A stretch of DNA of 64,000 nucleotides from Crotophaga sulcirostris (lineage: Eukaryota; Chordata; Aves; Cuculiformes; Crotophagidae). The notes below the pieces were generated by a model. That model did no database searches. It had not been told where the DNA came from and saw only the letters and a list, made by a program, of their open reading frames with translations. The stretch covers positions 124,001 to 188,000 of the forward strand of contig VYZB01000723.1 in the NCBI GenBank assembly GCA_013397455.1, in the 5' to 3' direction. This document shows, piece by piece, positions 60,491-64,000 of the stretch. Made by a program: the position numbers and the translations under genes. Within the stretch, counting starts at the first letter, position 1. Every line of letters starts with the position of its first letter.

Positions 60491-61669
60491 TTTCTAAAGT
60501 GCTTGAAGTCTAGATACAAATTATATACCCAGACTCATTATTTTGAAAAAATAATTGGTGCTTCTGCTGTTAGTATTTGACAAAAATAGAAGTCAGCCCA
60601 TATGGAATCAAAACGTACAAGGTCAGTGGTGTTTAAAGTCCTCATATAAACCTGACATTAACATAAGATTCATGCTATTGGAATAACCAGTCCAGTTTCA
60701 AATACTCTGGCAGCCTGGGTCGAGCACATCTGGCCATGGCATGCATGAGAAATTTCACAATTTTTGTGCTAGAAGTTGGCCAGGTAGGAAGCAGAGACAG
60801 AATGGACACAGTTAATTTCTTCCTCATTATTCACTAATTCAGAGACTGTATCTTTGAATTAGAAATCATGAGGAGATTGCCCGTGTGACTTCTATGATCA
60901 GCAGTTCTGTGGCAGTCTATGAAGGGTGCTTACATATGCCCTTGTTTGTTGTATGCTCCCCTGACATGACACCCCTGAATCCTGGAAAACAGTGCAGGTT
61001 GTCACAGGTTTTGCTTGTTCAAAGTTTATGATGTACCTCAGGGTTTTTTAAATTTCCCTTGTGGAGGACTTCTTTTGCTATTTTGTGGCATCAGGCAATA
61101 TCAGTTCTGCTGAGAGGGAGTCTGGTTGGTATATAAATTATACATGTTGTTCTGAGGCAGTTTCCCTAGATTTTGCCTAAGTCAAGAAGGAGGTTTGCAT
61201 ACTGTAATTAATAACTCTGTGCTGTCACCTTCTAGAGTCTAGCATATATCCTTCATATTTTTCCAAGACCACCAGGAGAAGAACATGGCATGTTAAAATT
61301 GCATGCAAACTAAACATGCATCCGTAGGAGGTGAAGAAGAAAAGCCTCTGTAAGATGGGAGTTTCATGCCAACAAGAGCACAAACTGGTGTGTAGTTGAC
61401 AGGAATCAGACCAATCCCAGTCACCTTGGAGGTGTTATGGACTGGACCATACAGAGAATCAACTCCTTCCCTAACAAGCTTATCTAACCACTCTCCCTCT
61501 GTCTCCCTCTATCATGACAGATAATTCTTTCAAATTCTCTTTCAGCAAAACAGAGAAAAGGTGCCAACTCTTTCTGCACATGCAGATACATCAAAACATT
61601 TGTGTTTACACTTAATTATAGGTAAATTGTGGCCAGCAGGATAAGTGCGAGAAACAAAGCCTTAATCTG
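60491..61669. other. Spacer between two CR1 copies, nothing recognised
   Basis: Unique-looking, moderately AT-rich sequence. Open frames are short and unconvincing. Confidence 0.5.
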
Positions 61670-61915
61670 GGAATCTGGACACAAACTAAAACAGAGCAGA
61701 TTCTTCCTGGAAATGTGTTTTTACTGTGAGGATTACTGAGCACTGGCACAAATGGACCAAAGAAGTTGTAGAGTCTCCGTTCTTGGGGATACTCAAAAGC
61801 CATTTGGACATGGTCCTGGACTGTGGCTGTAGGTGGTCTTGCTTCAGCAGAGGTGCTGGACCAGATGAACTTCAGAGGTCCCTTTCAACTTCAACCACTG
61901 TGTGATTCTGTGAAT
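61670..61915 (+). mobile_element. CR1 3' end, ATTCTGTG-type tail
   Basis: It contains the C-terminal coding remnant (the FFTVRITEHWHKWTKEVVESP-like block, here with stops and substitutions) and the 3' untranslated block with GCAGAGGTGCTGGACCAGAT and GGTCCCTTTCAACTTCAACC, ending in GTGTGATTCTGTGAAT. The 5' edge fades between about 61625 and 61690. It is moderately diverged and inactive. Confidence 0.9.
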
Positions 61916-64000
61916 CTCGCTGTGAAAGCACACTGATCTGGCTCACTAACTAATAATGTCTTCTGTCTGACTAGCATGACCTTGGGTCTGTCTGCACATC
62001 TCAGTGAAGACAGTCCTTTTATTTGCCATTGTAAACCACTTTCAGCTGCAAACAGAGAATCCCCATAAATAGATTTTTTTAAAGCTTTTGCTTGACAGAG
62101 CACAACCAATCAACTATTAAGAAAGAAGGTGCAAAATAATCAAGATTAAGCAAAGATAAGGTTGTAATTGCTCTTTTTCAAGTTGTCTTATGTGTCCTGC
62201 TTCCCATCTGCTGTTAAGAAAAAAGCAAGCAAGGGATGACCGGAGGCAATAATAGTTCTTGCCAGTAAATGTTAAAGCAGCAATGAGAATGCCAAGGCTG
62301 TGCAACAGGAGGACCTTCCTATACATGTGGTAGTTTCCTATTGCTCATCTTATTGGAAAGCATGACACGTTGCTTTTTCTCCCTTTCTAACGAACTTGCC
62401 CCTTGTGTAAGCAAAGGTGTTTTTTTTTTAAAAAAAGCTACTTTACACAAACTTGTATGGTGAGACCCACTCCTTAGAGAAGGTTAATTGTGTGTAATCA
62501 AGAATAAGAGAGAGTAAGTCTTCTCAGTACCAGAATCTGCTACACACCCTGCAGCAGACCAAATAACTCTCTCTTTGAAATTAGTTGTTGGAACTACTAT
62601 GAAGAAATAGAAGATCCCTCCCCAGTCTTCAGAGGCACAATTGGACCAATTCCAATTTCCTGTATCCGGGTATATAAGCCTGCTCATTTCACCCTCTTCC
62701 TCAAAGCTGACAAATCACAGAGAGGAACTGCTGGGAATGAGAGCTAAAATGAGCTAGAAAGAGTCATATCAAAGTCCTGGCACAGTCATCTGTGCCTCAC
62801 TGTCTAGATGCCGTATCAAGCACAGTTTGATTTGCAACCCTGACAACAACTTGAGGTGCTTCTTGGCCCTCTATAAGCCATGCAACAGGGAAAGTAAAAC
62901 TCTTTCTTAACATCCCCACTGAGCTCTTAATTCAGTCAACTCCTTCCTTAGCTGAAGCTGTCAAGGCAAGTTGTGCATTTATTTTAAATACCCTTTGTGT
63001 GTATCACTCCATCCCCCGGCTCTTTTTAGCAGAAATCACCAAACAGCAACAATGGCCTTTGTTTTCTTTACAAAATAATTCACTTCAGTAGCCTTCCTGC
63101 TCAATACAAAGTCCAGTCCATCAGCATCATCTCTACTCAGTTGTTTGGAGCCTTGAGAAACAGCAGGCTAAATTTAAAGATGGGAAACAGGTCAGGATAG
63201 CAATTAGTCAGGACTGTGCTTGGTGCTTCCAGGAAAACAGCTGGACAGGAACATGTCATCAACTGTAGGAAAGCTATTGATCCAACTTTGACCTTATGGC
63301 AGGAACAGGGGATATGTAGCATATGGGATATGAAACAGCATATGTAGCAACCATATTGCTATCCAAAGATGTCTGGGATGGAAAATACATTTCAAGTCAA
63401 GTCACCTACCTCTCCTGTGATTATTCGGTATAAAGCAAAGCTCCTTCCCCTTTATGCTCCTATCGAACACAGGACACAACAATCTTTGCTAGCACAGGGC
63501 TGCTTGTATGTAAAAACTTGACTTCCCCTCTGCACTTTGGAAGCACCAGGCAGCAATTAGCTCTACTCTTGTTTATTGCCAGTTTAATTTCTCTTGCCAG
63601 CTGAAGAATTTTGTGGCAGAAAAATGCTGATACTAAAGGAGGTGCAAAAAAGGCAGCCCTAGCAGATGAGGAGCCTGTGAGTTTAGCTGGAGTGTACTCC
63701 AGTTCGGTTATAAGCTCTCAAAACACCTGTAGGAAACACTCTGCTAGACCCACAGACTGAGAGGGACCAGATTAAACAGAGCCCTTTTTATCTTGAGTCC
63801 TCTCATCCAACTAGAATGGAATTACTTAAAAAAATTGCTTTTTGGAGTCTCTTTCCTTCAATATTAGAATGATTGCTTTTATTGCTGCTGATACTGACAG
63901 GCAGTGAATTTCAAAGTCTTGTGAATATTTCATGGAAACAGAAGCACAGTACAAATAAATTTACATAGATATATTTAACTTTGCAGATTGATTGAAAGTG
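61916..64000. other. Unique-looking noncoding DNA to the window end
   Basis: No CR1, gene or RNA recognised. A small duplication of GCATATG-like units lies near 63319-63345. Confidence 0.55.

Noticed and set aside
1..64000. tRNA, rRNA, CRISPR arrays, telomeric repeats, bacterial-type operons
   Set aside because: I looked for the A/B-box pattern, long regular repeats with spacers and TTAGGG arrays and found none. The CR1 content and codon-poor structure exclude a bacterial source.

Overview
The window looks like avian nuclear DNA, probably an intron or intergenic tract on a larger chromosome. It is AT-rich and CpG-poor, has no CpG island, and has no long open reading frame outside transposon remains. 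The only repeat family I recognise with confidence is the CR1 non-LTR retrotransposon, the usual dominant interspersed repeat of birds. CR1 also occurs in turtles and crocodilians, so the call of a bird is strong but not absolute, and I cannot name the species. I see no L1, Alu or B1-like repeats, no tRNA or rRNA gene, no CRISPR array, and no intact host protein-coding gene.

Layout: positions 1-43,490 are mostly unique-looking DNA with simple repeats and only three short CR1 3' ends (10.57 kb, 26.8 kb, 33.85 kb). From 43.5 to 61.9 kb there are eight more CR1 pieces in about 18 kb. The largest, at 57.96-60.49 kb, carries the start of the CR1 endonuclease/reverse transcriptase protein (ORF2), the reverse transcriptase core and the 3' end, all broken by a large deletion, stop codons and frame changes. 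The last 2 kb are again unique-looking.

The CR1 copies carry at least three kinds of 3' tail (ATTCTATG-like, ATTCTGTG-like and ACTGTGAT-like), so they come from several subfamilies active at different times. None is competent: each is truncated or internally deleted, and two have lost the catalytic centre of the reverse transcriptase.

There is no gene system to describe. The items most worth a second look are candidates only: a few exon-like segments with good splice signals and an open frame (three on the minus strand, two on the plus strand), an arrangement resembling a recursive-splice exon near 44.7 kb, two perfect palindromes whose halves match known transcription-factor sites (MEF2-like at 32.34 kb, TGIF/MEIS-like at 57.87 kb), AT-rich TAAT-dense segments that may be conserved regulatory elements, and a CpG-bearing segment near 20.7-21.7 kb that may be an old LTR or other mobile element. 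All need alignment or RNA evidence that cannot be obtained from the sequence alone.
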